A stretch of 64,000 nucleotides of DNA from Epilithonimonas hispanica (GTDB lineage Bacteria; Bacteroidota; Bacteroidia; Flavobacteriales; Weeksellaceae): the NCBI RefSeq assembly GCF_003385395.1, contig NZ_QNUG01000009.1:1-64000 (forward strand), given 5' to 3'. The notes under the pieces were generated by a model. The model made no database searches, was not told where the DNA came from, and worked only from the letters and a program-made list of their open reading frames with translations. Positions within the stretch are counted from its first letter, which is position 1. The number at the start of each line of letters is the position of its first letter. Shown one piece after another: positions 22,297-30,757 of this stretch. The position numbers were made by a program, and so were the translations under genes.

Positions 22297-23307
22297 ATGT
22301 CATCCAACAAAAACGCATTAATCCGTTACAAAACCTTAGACAAATGTCTGAAGAATAAATATAAACAATATACTTTGGAGGATTTGATAGACGAATGTTC
22401 CGAAGCGTTATTTGAGTTTGATGGCAAAGAATCTTTTGTGAGCAAACGGACGATTCAGTTGGATTTGCAGAATATGCGAAGTGAGAAATTCGGTTATGAA
22501 GCGCCGATTGAAGTTTATCAAAGAAGATTTTATCGTTACAGTGACCCAGATTACAGTATTCATAATATTTCGGTCAACGAAAATGATTTGAAAGCTATGA
22601 ATAATGCGGTTCAGATTCTGAAACAATTTAAGGATTTTTCTATGTTTAAGGAGATGAATGGTGTGATTCAGAAATTGGAAGATTCGATTCAATCGACTAA
22701 TCAAAAATCGATTATTCATCTTGACAAAAATGAACAATTGAAAGGTCTGGAACACATTGATATTCTTTACGAAAGTATTCTGAACAAAAAGGTTTTGAAG
22801 ATTCTTTACAAGAGTTTCAAGGCAAGAGAATCCAATCATTATATCGTTCATCCACAATTACTGAAAGAATATAATAATCGTTGGTTTCTCATCTGTTTTC
22901 ATAAAAATAACATTATGAATTTGGCTCTGGACAGAATGGAAGAAATCTCAGTTGAAGAAAAAATCGAATATATTGATAAAGATTTCAATGCGGACAGATA
23001 TTTTGGAGAAGTTGTTGGAGCAACCGTTTCAGAAACGCAACGACCTCAGAATGTCATTTTTTTCGTTACAAGGAAACACGCACCTTACGTTACGACAAAA
23101 CCTTTTCATCATTCGCAGGAAATTATAAAAGAAGACGAGACTGGAATAACTTTCAAAATCTGTGTTCAGTTGAACTTCGAATTAGAAAGAATGATTCTCG
23201 GAATGGGAGAGTTTATCAAAGTTTTAGGACCTAGAAAATTAAAACAAAGAATTCATAAAAGTCTGAAAGAAGCAGTTCGTAATTACAGTTCTGATGAAAA
23301 TCAATAA
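22297..23307 (+). CDS. WYL domain-containing transcriptional regulator
   Basis: A 336-residue regulator. Seen: an N-terminal winged-helix region (about residues 1-65, with YTLEDLIDECSEAL and SKRTIQLDLQNM), and a C-terminal WYL domain (about 150-330, with LYESILNKKVLKILYKSF, VHPQLLKEYNNRWFLICFH and LALDRMEEI). WYL regulators bind nucleic-acid-like or nucleotide ligands and often control RNA-repair or defence genes. Its position beside rtcB suggests it governs that island, possibly through the palindrome at 21834-21852; this is inference. Confidence 0.9.
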   Translation: MSSNKNALIRYKTLDKCLKNKYKQYTLEDLIDECSEALFEFDGKESFVSKRTIQLDLQNMRSEKFGYEAPIEVYQRRFYRYSDPDYSIHNISVNENDLKAMNNAVQILKQFKDFSMFKEMNGVIQKLEDSIQSTNQKSIIHLDKNEQLKGLEHIDILYESILNKKVLKILYKSFKARESNHYIVHPQLLKEYNNRWFLICFHKNNIMNLALDRMEEISVEEKIEYIDKDFNADRYFGEVVGATVSETQRPQNVIFFVTRKHAPYVTTKPFHHSQEIIKEDETGITFKICVQLNFELERMILGMGEFIKVLGPRKLKQRIHKSLKEAVRNYSSDENQ

Positions 23308-23345
23308 TGGCGCATTTCTTGTAATAATCTTAAAAATTTAATGTT

Positions 23346-23468
23346 ATGAAATCAAGATTGTTAAGAATGGCTCTGACTTGGGCGGCTCCTTTTATAATTG
23401 GATATATCGTCAACAAAATAGAAGAGAGGACGAATAAAAATAAAATCAAAAAAACGATAAAAGCCTAA
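23346..23468 (+). CDS. Small membrane-anchored protein (40 aa)
   Basis: Starts MKSRLLRMALTWAAPFII and ends in a Lys-rich tail (NKNKIKKTIKA). One hydrophobic segment (about residues 7-22) fits a single membrane helix with a basic cytoplasmic tail. It is followed directly by a perfect hairpin terminator, which supports it as a real transcription unit. No family recognised. Confidence 0.55.
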   Translation: MKSRLLRMALTWAAPFIIGYIVNKIEERTNKNKIKKTIKA

Positions 23469-23473
23469 ACAAT

Positions 23474-23496
23474 AACCACTGATTTTCAGTGGTTTT
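23474..23496 (+). terminator. Intrinsic terminator
   Basis: AACCACTGA (23474-23482) pairs perfectly with TCAGTGGTT (23486-23494), followed by TT and ATTTT. Confidence 0.85.
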
Positions 23497-23597
23497 ATTT
23501 TGGTAATTTATTCAAAATGAAAATTAAAACTCCAAATTTTAATAAGAAAATATCATTTTGGCTTAAGTTTTGAATTTTCAGCACAAATAAATAAATT

Positions 23598-23762
23598 ATG
23601 AAAAAATATATCAATATTATTCCATTATTCCTAATGTTAGGATTGTTAACAAGCTGTGAAGCAGTGGAAACTATTTTTAAAGCCGGAATGTGGTGGGGAA
23701 TTATCCTCGTAGTCGGTGTTATTGGCTTAGTAATGTGGCTTCTGTCAAGGGGTAAAAACTAA
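23598..23762 (+). CDS. Small lipoprotein with a C-terminal membrane helix (54 aa)
   Basis: MKKYINIIPLFLMLGLLTSC gives a lipoprotein signal (lipobox LTSC, Cys20), followed by EAVETIFKAGMWWG and a second hydrophobic helix ending in SRGKN. Similar small Bacteroidota proteins with this CEA..IFKAG layout are, as I recall, sometimes labelled phosphatidate cytidylyltransferase, which a 54-residue protein cannot support. It sits between two hairpin terminators as a monocistronic unit. Function unknown. Confidence 0.65.
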   Translation: MKKYINIIPLFLMLGLLTSCEAVETIFKAGMWWGIILVVGVIGLVMWLLSRGKN

Positions 23763-23788
23763 AAAAGCGGGAAATATTTCCCGCTTTT
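23763..23788. terminator. Bidirectional intrinsic terminator
   Basis: AAAAGCGGGAAA pairs with TTTCCCGCTTTT around a very short loop. It starts right after the stop of the small lipoprotein gene and can also end the convergent rhodanese transcript. Confidence 0.85.
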
Positions 23789-23838
23789 CCTTTTTTATAG
23801 AATCTTATTTACTCCCTTTAGGGTTGGGGTAAAATATC

Positions 23839-24126
23839 TTAAAGATTTTCCAAAGTTTGGCTAAGATCATTGTAACCGCCGCCGTTATAAACATTTTCAA
23901 AACCTTGAGATTTGTAAAACTCTGTTGCTTTTCCGGAACGGTTTCCTGACCTGCAGAAGAAAATAACATTTCCGTCCAAAGCTCTGATTTCATCGATGTG
24001 AGCTTCAATATCTCCCAAAGGAATATTGTTGGCTTCTGCAATGTTTCCATCCATTTCCAATTCCAAAGGTTCACGAACATCAATCAAATGATAGTTTCCC
24101 GCTTTCAATATTTCTTCTATTGCCAT
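23839..24126 (-). CDS. Rhodanese-like domain protein
   Basis: A 95-residue single rhodanese domain. Seen: YHLIDVREPLELEMDGNI near the N-terminus, and the active-site loop FCRSGNRSGKATEF with the sulfur-carrying Cys. Such small cytoplasmic proteins (GlpE/PspE-like) transfer sulfane sulfur; the physiological acceptor is unknown. A single gene, convergent with the small lipoprotein gene. Confidence 0.9.
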   Translation of the reverse strand: MAIEEILKAGNYHLIDVREPLELEMDGNIAEANNIPLGDIEAHIDEIRALDGNVIFFCRSGNRSGKATEFYKSQGFENVYNGGGYNDLSQTLENL

Positions 24127-24256
24127 AATTTTAAATTTTTACTGTTTTAATTGTAACAAAACTACAATATAAATTTCAAATTTCCACACAAAATCCCTCG
24201 TCTTAAAAATGAATTGGAACGAAATTAATTAAATGTCTTAATTTCGCAAAATATTT

Positions 24257-25180
24257 ATGAATCCTAAAGAAAGACACACACAATTGATCAAAACCAAAGC
24301 TTCTGCTTTTGGGTTTCAGTCGTGTGGAATTTCAAAAGCGGATTTTTTGGAAGAAGAAGCTTCTCATCTGGAAAAATGGTTGAAGAACAACCATCACGGC
24401 GAGATGAAATATATGGAAAACTATTTTGATAAACGTCTTGACCCGAGATTACTTGTTGAAGGTTCCAAGTCTGTGATTTCTCTGAGTTATAATTATTTTC
24501 CGGAAGAAAAACTTCAGAACGAGAATTTCAAAATCGCGAAATATGCTTATGGAGAAGATTATCACGAGGTTATCAAAGAAAAACTGAGAACGCTGGTTGC
24601 TGAACTTCAGGAAGAAATAGGCGAGTTCTCTTTTCGTGTTTTTGTAGATTCAGCGCCGGTTTTAGAAAAAGCTTGGGCTAAGAAATCCGGAATTGGCTGG
24701 GTGGGGAAAAACTCGAATCTGATTACCAAAAAATATGGCTCTTTTTACTTTTTAGCAGAGATTATCTGTGATTTGGATTTAGTCGAAGATTCTCCCGTTA
24801 CAGACCATTGCGGAAGCTGTACCAAGTGTATCGATGCGTGTCCGACTCAAGCGATTATTTCCGATAGAATTATCGACGGAAGCAAGTGTATTTCATATGC
24901 AACCATCGAACTGAAAGACCAGATTCCTGACTTTTTTAAAGACAAAATGGATGATTGGATGTTTGGATGCGATGTCTGTCAAGATGTTTGTCCTTGGAAT
25001 CGTTTTTCGGCTCCTACTTTGGAAGAGAAATTTCAACCGAATTCTCAGCTCAAAAACTTTACAAAACAAGAGTGGAAAGACATTACCCAAGAAGTTTTTT
25101 CCTCGGTTTTCAGAAAATCTGCGGTTAAGCGGACAAAGTTTGCAGGTCTAAAACGGAATCTCGATTTCTTATCAGAATAA
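24257..25180 (+). CDS. queG: Epoxyqueuosine reductase
   Basis: A 307-residue enzyme for the last step of queuosine synthesis: cobalamin-dependent reduction of epoxyqueuosine in tRNA. Seen: [18 protein letters not shown] at the N-terminus, [21 protein letters not shown] (residues split across the active-site region), and two 4Fe-4S cluster motifs, [16 protein letters not shown] and [11 protein letters not shown]. Length fits the short form without the HEAT-repeat tail. A TAATTTCG box near 24239 may be its promoter. Confidence 0.95.
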   Translation: MNPKERHTQLIKTKASAFGFQSCGISKADFLEEEASHLEKWLKNNHHGEMKYMENYFDKRLDPRLLVEGSKSVISLSYNYFPEEKLQNENFKIAKYAYGEDYHEVIKEKLRTLVAELQEEIGEFSFRVFVDSAPVLEKAWAKKSGIGWVGKNSNLITKKYGSFYFLAEIICDLDLVEDSPVTDHCGSCTKCIDACPTQAIISDRIIDGSKCISYATIELKDQIPDFFKDKMDDWMFGCDVCQDVCPWNRFSAPTLEEKFQPNSQLKNFTKQEWKDITQEVFSSVFRKSAVKRTKFAGLKRNLDFLSE

Positions 25181-25197
25181 AATCCCTTTTTATCGAG

Positions 25198-25278
25198 TTA
25201 TTTTCTTTTTTGAACTCTTTTCGGTGCAACTTTTACTCTAATTTTTAATCTTTTGTTGGATTGACGTTTTTTCGGCAT
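25198..25278 (-). CDS. Possible very small, highly basic protein (26 aa)
   Basis: On the reverse strand an ATG-started frame reads MPKKRQSNKRLKIRVKVA followed by PKRVQKRK and a TAA. Half of the 26 residues are Lys or Arg, as in nucleic-acid-binding or ribosome-associated microproteins. It is convergent with queG, 17 bases from its stop. No family recognised. Confidence 0.35.
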   Translation of the reverse strand: MPKKRQSNKRLKIRVKVAPKRVQKRK

Positions 25279-25416
25279 ATATTAGTGATTTTTCGTTATT
25301 AAATTTCAAAATAAATTTCCATAATTCCAAGAAAAATTAAAAAAAATTAACATATCTATTTTGCTTTAAAAATTTTATTATCTTTAGTGTTCTCTACGAT
25401 TTGTAAAAACAACCGG

Positions 25417-26094
25417 ATGAAAAAAATGCTGCTAATTATCATAAAAATAATCGGCTTCATAATTGGAGTCGTTTTTTTGTATATAATTTTGGGATTATTG
25501 ATTCCATATATTCCCGTAAAAGCTAAAAAAACCGACGAACCAAAAACGATAGAATTGTACATCTTGACCAATGGTGTACATACAGATTTGGTGGTTCCTG
25601 TCAAAACAAAATATGTCGATTGGAGCGAGAAATTACCATTCGAAAATACAAAAGGAAAGCAGACAGATTTCAATTATATCTCTTTCGGATGGGGTGACAA
25701 AGGTTTCTATCTTGATACACCCAATTGGTCTGACCTCAAATTTTCAACAGCCTTTAAAGCTGCTTTTTGGCTAAGCGATTCTGCGATGCATTGTACTTAT
25801 TACAAACAAATGAAAGTAGGAAGTGATTGTAAAAAAATGCTGCTGACAGAACAACAATATCAAAATCTTATCAAATTCATAGATGATAGATTTGATAAAG
25901 ATGCTTCCGGAAAATATATCTTGATAAAAACTGATGCAGTTTACGGAAATAACGATGCTTTTTATGATGCAAAAGGCAGTTATAACTTCACTTATACTTG
26001 TAATACTTGGGCAAATAATGGTTTAAAAGCAGCAGGACAAAATGCCGCACTTTGGACTCCTACGGATTTTGGGATTTTTCAACATTATAAATAG
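25417..26094 (+). CDS. TIGR02117 / DUF2459 family membrane-anchored protein
   Basis: A 225-residue protein of the TIGR02117 (DUF2459) family. Seen: a hydrophobic N-terminal anchor (about residues 4-28), then the conserved LTNGVHTDLVVPV, FGWGDKGFYLDTP, MHCTYYKQMKVG and YTCNTWANNGLKAAG. The Cys/His/Asn pattern suggests an NlpC/P60-like fold, but that is inference. A GTG start 10 codons upstream is possible; the ATG followed by MKKMLLII fits a signal anchor better. Two bases separate it from an L,D-transpeptidase gene, which suggests a shared cell-envelope role. Confidence 0.8.
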   Translation: MKKMLLIIIKIIGFIIGVVFLYIILGLLIPYIPVKAKKTDEPKTIELYILTNGVHTDLVVPVKTKYVDWSEKLPFENTKGKQTDFNYISFGWGDKGFYLDTPNWSDLKFSTAFKAAFWLSDSAMHCTYYKQMKVGSDCKKMLLTEQQYQNLIKFIDDRFDKDASGKYILIKTDAVYGNNDAFYDAKGSYNFTYTCNTWANNGLKAAGQNAALWTPTDFGIFQHYK

Positions 26095-26096
26095 AA

Positions 26097-26740
26097 ATGA
26101 GACATTCTTTTTATCTATTATTTCTGATAATCATTTCTGGATGTCAAAAAGAAAACTTGAAACCCAATTTTCTGGTAACAACAGATTCCATTACTGAATC
26201 TAAACCTGTCATTAATATTTCGAAAAATGAGCAAAAAGGCAAAGAAGCATTAGAGTTTTGTAAGACCAAAGACTTCAATACAGATTTTTGTATTTTGATT
26301 GATATGAGTTTGCATTCGGGGCTCAAGCGTTTTTTTATTTATGATTTTAATAAAAATGAAATTTCTCAAAAGTATCTTGTAGGTCACGGTTGTGGAAAAA
26401 GATTTTGGAGTTTCGATTTTTCAAAAGATAATCCAAGTTTTAGTAATGAAGATAACAGTCATCTTTCTTCGTTGGGAAAATATAGATTGGGAGAAAGAGG
26501 CTATAGTAATTGGGGCGTGAATGTAAAATATCTGATGCACGGTCTAGACGAAACTAATAGCAATGCTTTGAAAAGAATTATTGTCTTCCATTCTTGGGAA
26601 AAATGAGCGACGATGAGGTTTATCCAAAAGGTTCGCCAGAAGGCTGGGGTTGTCCAACGGTTTCTAATAATGCATTCAAGGAAATAGACCCAATGTTGAA
26701 AAATTCTAAGAAGCCAATTTTGATGTGGATTTATAATTGA
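26097..26740 (+). pseudogene. Murein L,D-transpeptidase catalytic domain family lipoprotein, frameshifted before the active site
   Basis: The first part (26097-26606, 169 residues) has a lipobox (ISGC, Cys16), then IDMSLHSGLKRFFIYDF, GHGCGKRFWSFDF and a His in IIVFHSWEK, typical of the YkuD-like PF13645 family, and ends at TGA. The missing end continues in another frame from an ATG overlapping that stop (26603): MSDDEVYPKGSPEGWGCPTV then SNNAFKEIDPML, to 26740. This segment holds the catalytic Cys (GCP). One extra A in the A run at 26599-26603 would restore one frame of about 214 codons. So this is either a true one-base deletion, a sequencing error, or a programmed A-run slippage. Without correction the enzyme lacks its nucleophile. 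Confidence 0.8.
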
Positions 26741-26880
26741 ATTTGATTGACATTGTTCCGCTGATTTATGAAAAATTATTAAATGCAAAGTTTTTTAACG
26801 GGGTTCTTATATTTAAGGAAGCAAAGGCAGATGAATCTGCAATTATTAAGGTGGAAAATAAACAACAAGCACACAAATGT

Positions 26881-27258
26881 ATGACAGAAAATGAATTATC
26901 GTATAAAGTTATAGGAGCTGCGATTGAAGTTCACAGAACGCTAGGGGTTGGATTACTTGAAAGTGCGTATGAATCTGCACTTCTATATGAATTACAACAG
27001 TTAGGTCTCGATGTGAAAACTCAAGTTTTTCTGTCAACAATTTATAAAGGTATCAAGATCGACAAAGCCTACAAAGTTGATATGATTGTTGAAAATAAAC
27101 TTATTATAGAAAATAAGGCTGTGCGAGAGCTACATTCCATAGATTATTTTCAAACAAACACATATTTAAAATTAACAGGACTAAAGCTCGCTCTTCTAAT
27201 AAATTTTAATTCACCACTTTTAAAAGACGGAATACATCGAATTGTAAACAAGCTATAA
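26881..27258 (+). CDS. GxxExxY family protein (predicted PD-(D/E)xK nuclease fold)
   Basis: A 125-residue protein with the defining motif GLLESAY, preceded by IGAAIEVHRTLGVG, and a nuclease-like core KVDMIVENKLIIENKAV (Asp ... Glu-x-Lys). Members are scattered widely in Bacteroidota and often stand alone; their role is unknown. The ATG at 26881 (MTENELSY) is chosen; a longer in-frame reading from a TTG at 26737 overlaps the transpeptidase end and lacks family similarity. Confidence 0.85.
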   Translation: MTENELSYKVIGAAIEVHRTLGVGLLESAYESALLYELQQLGLDVKTQVFLSTIYKGIKIDKAYKVDMIVENKLIIENKAVRELHSIDYFQTNTYLKLTGLKLALLINFNSPLLKDGIHRIVNKL

Positions 27259-27400
27259 ATCAAGCTTCATAAAATCAATTCATTGATTAATCTTTGCTTC
27301 CTAAATCACAAATTATCGTAATAAAATCTTTGCGTTTAAATTTACTCTTCCAAAACTATATTGAATAATACAATAACTAATATTTTAAACCAAATTTTAT

Positions 27401-27408
27401 TAAATTTG
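27401..27408 (+). promoter_or_regulatory. -7 box (TAAATTTG) of alaS
   Basis: An exact TAnnTTTG match 61 bases before the alaS ATG. The leader that follows (27415-27469) is a CAACT/ATCAACCAAC-type low-complexity tract with no Shine-Dalgarno sequence. Confidence 0.5.
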
Positions 27409-27469
27409 CCAACCAAAAGTTGATATACATAAATAGCAATCAACTATCAACCAACAACCAACAACTAAA

Positions 27470-30073
27470 ATGACTTCACAAGAGATAAGACAGCAATTTT
27501 TAGATTTTTTCAAAAGCAAAGAACACCTTATTGTTCCTTCTGCGCCCATTGTTCTAAAAGATGACCCGACACTGATGTTTTCCAACTCTGGAATGACTCA
27601 GTTTAAGGACTATTTTTTAGGTTACAAAGAACCGAAAGCTTCAAGAATTGCCGATACGCAGAAATGTTTAAGAGTTTCCGGAAAGCATAATGATTTGGAT
27701 GATGTGGGTCGTGATACCTATCACCACACGATGTTTGAGATGTTGGGGAACTGGTCTTTTGGAGATTATTTCAAGAAAGAAGCTATTTCTTGGGCTTGGG
27801 AATTATTGACAGAAGTTTACGGAATTCCTAAAGAAAATCTTTACGTCACCATTTTTGAAGGGGACGAAAAAGAAAATCTTGAAAGAGACAACGAAGCTTA
27901 CAATTACTGGAAAGAATTTATTGCTGAAGACAGAATCATCAACGGAAACAAGAAAGATAATTTCTGGGAAATGGGTGCCAGCGGACCTTGCGGGCCTTGT
28001 TCGGAAATTCATGTTGACTTAAGAAGTGCTGAAGAGAAAGCGAAAATTTCAGGATTGGAATTGGTAAACAATGACCATCCACAAGTTGTAGAAATCTGGA
28101 ATCTCGTATTCATGCAGTTCAACAGAAAAGCTGACGGTTCTCTGGAAAATCTTCCCGCAAAACACATCGACACCGGAATGGGATTCGAGCGTCTTTGTAT
28201 GGCTTTACAACAAAAAGAATCAAATTATGATACAGATGTTTTCACCCCTTTAATTGCTAAGGTTGAAGAACTTTCTGGAAAACAATATACCGGAATTTTA
28301 ACGGATGAAAAAGACATCGCCATCCGTGTAATTGTTGACCACATCAGAGCGGTTTCTTTTGCGATTGCAGACGGACAGTTGCCTTCCAACGGAGGAGCAG
28401 GTTATGTGATCAGAAGAATTTTAAGAAGAGGAATTTCTTACGCTTACCGATTCTTAGACCAAAAAGAACCTTTCTTGTATCAGTTAGTTGCTGTTTTACA
28501 GGAGCAAATGGCTAAATTCTTCCCGGAATTGCAAAAGCAAGGAACTTTGGTTACGGAAGTAATTAAAAGTGAAGAAGAATCCTTCTTAAGAACCATTGAA
28601 ACAGGATTAATCAGAGTTGATAAATTAATTCAGCAGACGATTTCTGAAGGTAAAAAAGTATTGCCAACAGAAGAAGTTTTCGAATTGTACGACACGTACG
28701 GTTTCCCGGATGATTTAACAAGAATTATTGCGGAAGAAAAAGGTTTAACCATTGACGAAGCTGGATTTGAAGAAGCTTTAAATCAACAGAAACAACGTTC
28801 AAAAGCAGATTCTGCCCAAAAGGTTTACGACTGGGTAACTTTGGAAGAAAAACCTGAAAACTTTGTGGGTTACGACAAAACTGAGTCTGAAACCTACATC
28901 ACAAGATATAGAAAAGTAGAAAATAAAGACGGAGAATTTTATCAGGTCGTTTTAAGCGAATCGCCTTTCTATCCTGAAGGTGGTGGGCAAATCGGTGATA
29001 AAGGAATTCTTGAAAATGCTACCGAAAGCTTTAAAGTTTTAGAAACTAAAAAAGAAAATGGACTGATTATTTCTTTAATCAACGGACTTCCGAAAGATGC
29101 AGGAGCAGTTTTCTATGCTAAAGTCAATGCAACTGACAGAAAAAATTCTGAGGCAAATCACTCGGTAACACATTTGTTGCACGAAGCTTTGAGAGAAGTT
29201 TTGGGAACTCACGTAGAGCAGAAAGGTTCATTTGTTGGTCCTGATTATCTGCGTTTCGACTTCTCACATTTCAATAAAATGACGGAGGAAGAACTTACTT
29301 TGGTGGAAGATAAAGTGAATGCAAAAATAAAAGAAAACATTGCATTGCAAGAGTTTAGAAACATCCCGATTCAGGAAGCTTTAGACAGAGGTGCAATGGC
29401 TCTTTTTGGCGAAAAATATGGCGACAGCGTGAGAATGATCCAGTTTGGAAGTTCTAAAGAACTTTGCGGAGGAACTCACGTAAAAAATACTAGCGAAATC
29501 GGTCATTTCAAAATCGTTTCCGAAAGCTCTGCAGCAGCTGGAATCAGAAGAATTGAAGCCATTTCAGGAGATAAATCTGATGAATATTTCAAAGGTTTAG
29601 AAAAACAAATCGCCGAGCTTTCTCAATTGCTGAAATCCAAAGATGTTGTACGTTCTATTGAAAAATTAATCGAAGAAAATACAGCTTTAAAATCTGAAGT
29701 TGAAGCTTTCAAAAAAGAAAAAGCAAAAGGTGAAATCGGTGACTGGAAAGGCGCTTACGAACAAAAAGGAGATAAATTACTTTTGGTAAAAAGAACTTCA
29801 TTGGATGCCGGTTCAATCAAAGACATCGTTTTCCAGCTGAAAAAAGAAATTCCAACTTCAATAACAATCATCCTTTCTGACGCAGATGGAAAACCAATGA
29901 TTACCGTGGGAGTTTCCGATGATTTGGCAGGAATTTATCAGGCCGGAGCATTAATTAAAGATTTAGCAAAAGAAATCCAGGGCGGCGGCGGCGGAAATCC
30001 GGGCTTCGCAACAGCTGGTGGTAAAAACCTTGATGGGCTGGAAAATGCTTATCAGAAGGCTTTATTATTGTAA
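27470..30073 (+). CDS. alaS: Alanine--tRNA ligase
   Basis: An 867-residue class II synthetase that charges tRNA-Ala. Seen: the start TSQEIRQQFLDFFKSKEH, motif 2 region DDVGRDTYHHTMFEMLGNWS, motif 3 around HIDTGMGFERL, the editing-site HxxxH (NHSVTHLLHEAL, about residue 563), CGGTHV (about 665), and the C-Ala domain with GGGGGNPGFATAGG. Full length and intact. It ends in a perfect terminator. Confidence 0.98.
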   Translation: MTSQEIRQQFLDFFKSKEHLIVPSAPIVLKDDPTLMFSNSGMTQFKDYFLGYKEPKASRIADTQKCLRVSGKHNDLDDVGRDTYHHTMFEMLGNWSFGDYFKKEAISWAWELLTEVYGIPKENLYVTIFEGDEKENLERDNEAYNYWKEFIAEDRIINGNKKDNFWEMGASGPCGPCSEIHVDLRSAEEKAKISGLELVNNDHPQVVEIWNLVFMQFNRKADGSLENLPAKHIDTGMGFERLCMALQQKESNYDTDVFTPLIAKVEELSGKQYTGILTDEKDIAIRVIVDHIRAVSFAIADGQLPSNGGAGYVIRRILRRGISYAYRFLDQKEPFLYQLVAVLQEQMAKFFPELQKQGTLVTEVIKSEEESFLRTIETGLIRVDKLIQQTISEGKKVLPTEEVFELYDTYGFPDDLTRIIAEEKGLTIDEAGFEEALNQQKQRSKADSAQKVYDWVTLEEKPENFVGYDKTESETYITRYRKVENKDGEFYQVVLSESPFYPEGGGQIGDKGILENATESFKVLETKKENGLIISLINGLPKDAGAVFYAKVNATDRKNSEANHSVTHLLHEALREVLGTHVEQKGSFVGPDYLRFDFSHFNKMTEEELTLVEDKVNAKIKENIALQEFRNIPIQEALDRGAMALFGEKYGDSVRMIQFGSSKELCGGTHVKNTSEIGHFKIVSESSAAAGIRRIEAISGDKSDEYFKGLEKQIAELSQLLKSKDVVRSIEKLIEENTALKSEVEAFKKEKAKGEIGDWKGAYEQKGDKLLLVKRTSLDAGSIKDIVFQLKKEIPTSITIILSDADGKPMITVGVSDDLAGIYQAGALIKDLAKEIQGGGGGNPGFATAGGKNLDGLENAYQKALLL

Positions 30074-30092
30074 ATTAAATTGGCAAAAATGT

Positions 30093-30120
30093 AAAACTCC
30101 CAAATTTTGGGAGTTTTTTT
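30093..30120. terminator. Bidirectional terminator between alaS and the phosphatase gene
   Basis: AAAACTCCC with flanking As pairs perfectly with GGGAGTTTT (30109-30117), followed by TTT. It lies between convergent genes. Confidence 0.85.
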
Positions 30121-30129
30121 ATTTAGAAA

Positions 30130-30612
30130 TTATGGATTGAAATTCTTTGGAGAATAAAAAAATAAAAACCGTTTTTTTGCTATTTCGAAATCGCTCCAAT
30201 TATCACAATCTATTTCATAGCCAACAACACCAGAAGTCGGCAGATTGACAATCTCATCAGTTAAAGAATTAGCAAAATTAGAAATCCCATTATTATGTGA
30301 GAATAGAGCAACAGACTTGATAGAATCATCTAATCCATAAATCAAATTTTCAAAATTACTTTCTCTAGGATTATATAATGTTTTGTCTGTAGAAAAAGAT
30401 TTCTCAAAAACTTCCGAAAATAATTCACAAGTATGAAGAGCACGTTTCGCAGGACTTGAAATAAAGCTGTCTATCTCTACCGATTTTTCTTTTAGTAAAT
30501 GAGCCATTTTAGGTGCATTTGTAATTCCCAAATCATTAAGAGGGCGGTCAAAATCTTCGACATCTACTGGCCAATCGCTCTTGGCATGTCTCACGAGTAA
30601 AAGTGTTTTCAT
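30130..30612 (-). CDS. sixA: SixA-like histidine phosphatase family protein
   Basis: A 160-residue phosphoglycerate-mutase-fold phosphatase. Seen: the N-terminal catalytic RHAKSDWPVDVEDFDRPLND, SPAKRALHTCELF with the second Arg, and the late catalytic His in LFSHNNGISNFANSL. SixA removes phosphate from phospho-His in signalling or phosphotransferase proteins; the partner here is not known. Confidence 0.85.
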   Translation of the reverse strand: MKTLLLVRHAKSDWPVDVEDFDRPLNDLGITNAPKMAHLLKEKSVEIDSFISSPAKRALHTCELFSEVFEKSFSTDKTLYNPRESNFENLIYGLDDSIKSVALFSHNNGISNFANSLTDEIVNLPTSGVVGYEIDCDNWSDFEIAKKRFLFFYSPKNFNP

Positions 30613-30757
30613 TAATAATGAATTAATATTAAATTAAAATTAATAAAAAAAACGATACGTTGATTTTTTACTTTATAATTTTTGATATGTTATTTCTCAT
30701 CAATATTTATATTATTCTGAAAAATCTACTTTTTTTAAGTTTTTTAATCTTTGAAAG

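Noticed and set aside
26737..26880. Upstream TTG start for the GxxExxY protein
   Set aside because: The added 48 residues match nothing in the family, and the ATG at 26881 gives the standard N-terminus.
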